From assembly GCA_012729115.1 (NCBI GenBank), contig JAAYDR010000091.1, positions 1 through 57,765 of the forward strand: a stretch of 57,765 nucleotides of DNA. Direction: 5' to 3'. The translations under genes and the position numbers were made by a program. Shown here piece by piece: positions 57,501-57,765 of the stretch (the stretch's first letter is position 1; every line of letters starts with the position of its first letter). Below the pieces are notes generated by a model that worked only from the letters and a program-made list of their open reading frames with translations, was not told the DNA's origin and searched no databases. The stretch comes from Clostridiales bacterium. GTDB lineage: Bacteria; Bacillota; Clostridia; Christensenellales; Aristaeellaceae.

Positions 57501-57765
57501 ATCAGCTTTCAAATTGTCGGCACTGGCCATGCTGTGCCAGAGTATTTGCTGACCAATCGGCAGCTTTCTCAGATGGTGGACACCTCGGATGAATGGATCA
57601 CTACCCGTACGGGAATCCATGGACGTTTTGTATGCACAACGGAATCCCTCACAGACATAGCTGCAGGAGCAGGGGAACAGGCGCTTGCTCAAAGTGGAGT
57701 GAGTGCGAAGGAGCTGGACTTGATTCTCTGCGCTACCATGCAGGGAGATTTTGTTACACCGTCAC
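57501..57765 (+). CDS. fabH: 3-oxoacyl-ACP synthase III, N-terminal part (3' end outside window)
   Basis: The 88 codons present match FabH: FQIVGTGHAVPEYLLTN, LSQMVDTSDEWITTRTGI and LILCATMQGDFVTPS. FabH condenses acetyl-CoA with malonyl-ACP to begin fatty-acid synthesis. The catalytic cysteine lies beyond the window end. The start is unclear: the frame has no ATG, GTG or TTG at the expected N-terminus; an ATC at 57501 lies eight bases after AAAGGAG and is my best guess. An ATG at 57493 is in another frame. Confidence 0.85.
   Translation, partial: MSFQIVGTGHAVPEYLLTNRQLSQMVDTSDEWITTRTGIHGRFVCTTESLTDIAAGAGEQALAQSGVSAKELDLILCATMQGDFVTPS

Noticed and set aside
1-57765. rRNA, tRNA, CRISPR, prophage or plasmid origin
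   Set aside because: I found no regular repeat-spacer array, no conserved rRNA segment, no evident cloverleaf and no phage, transposase or replication gene; short tRNA-like folds could be missed by eye.

Overview
The window reads as a chromosomal segment of a GC-rich, spore-forming member of the Clostridia (Bacillota). The evidence is the sporulation genes yqfC, yqfD and gerW (ytfJ), the conserved yqfC-yqfD-phoH-pgpH-ybeY-cdd-era block, AGGAGG-type ribosome binding sites, sigma-A-like TTGACA/TATAAT promoters, frequent TTG and GTG starts, and Na+-linked energy genes. A closer taxonomic placement is not safe from sequence alone. I saw no rRNA, tRNA, CRISPR array, transposase or phage gene, and no gap between genes longer than about 300 bases.

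Layout. 1-2.6 kb: a partial unknown gene, an acyl-CoA thioesterase and a Gfo/Idh/MocA oxidoreductase. 2.7-5.1 kb: an ECF sigma factor overlapping a membrane VWA protein that is probably its regulator. 5.2-7.7 kb: Na+-pumping decarboxylase beta and gamma subunits without an alpha subunit, plus a membrane protein and a UspA-like protein. 7.8-10.6 kb: a metNIQ-type ABC importer preceded by a 25-residue Cys/Met-rich leader ORF and an intrinsic terminator, the most striking feature here. 10.6-15.5 kb: S-adenosylhomocysteinase, thioredoxin, a BTAD regulator and adenine deaminase. 15.6-21.8 kb: DUF2953, gerW, a D,D-carboxypeptidase, rluB, then a small Ala/Lys-rich protein, a two-TM GrpE-like protein and an Hsp70-like ATPase with a hydrophobic hairpin. 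21.9-29.6 kb (minus): a glycosyltransferase, era, a ybeY-cdd fusion, pgpH, phoH, yqfD, yqfC. 29.7-34.2 kb: ychF, an ATP-grasp enzyme and a clostripain-like protease. 34.2-37.2 kb: a DinB-like protein, a GT-C glycosyltransferase, a membrane-anchored unknown and an NlpC/P60-like protein. 37.3-44.4 kb (minus): a Na+/solute symporter and a carbohydrate ABC importer with a neighbouring oxidoreductase. 44.5-54.0 kb (minus): a peptidoglycan-binding protein, nadE, a NYN/OST-HTH RNA-binding protein, a GntR regulator, a secreted unknown, typA and prfC. 54.3-57.8 kb: a GltD-like flavoprotein, a LacI regulator with a palindromic operator, and a MarR (FabT-like) regulator followed by the start of fabH.

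How the parts fit. The metNIQ leader, the cysteine-free MetQ and MetI, S-adenosylhomocysteinase and thioredoxin lie together and suggest a sulfur amino acid neighbourhood under ribosome-mediated attenuation. The Hsp70-like/GrpE-like/small-protein set looks like an undescribed membrane chaperone-like system. The marR-fabH end has an inverted repeat overlapping the -35 box of a consensus promoter, consistent with self-repression and control of fatty-acid synthesis.
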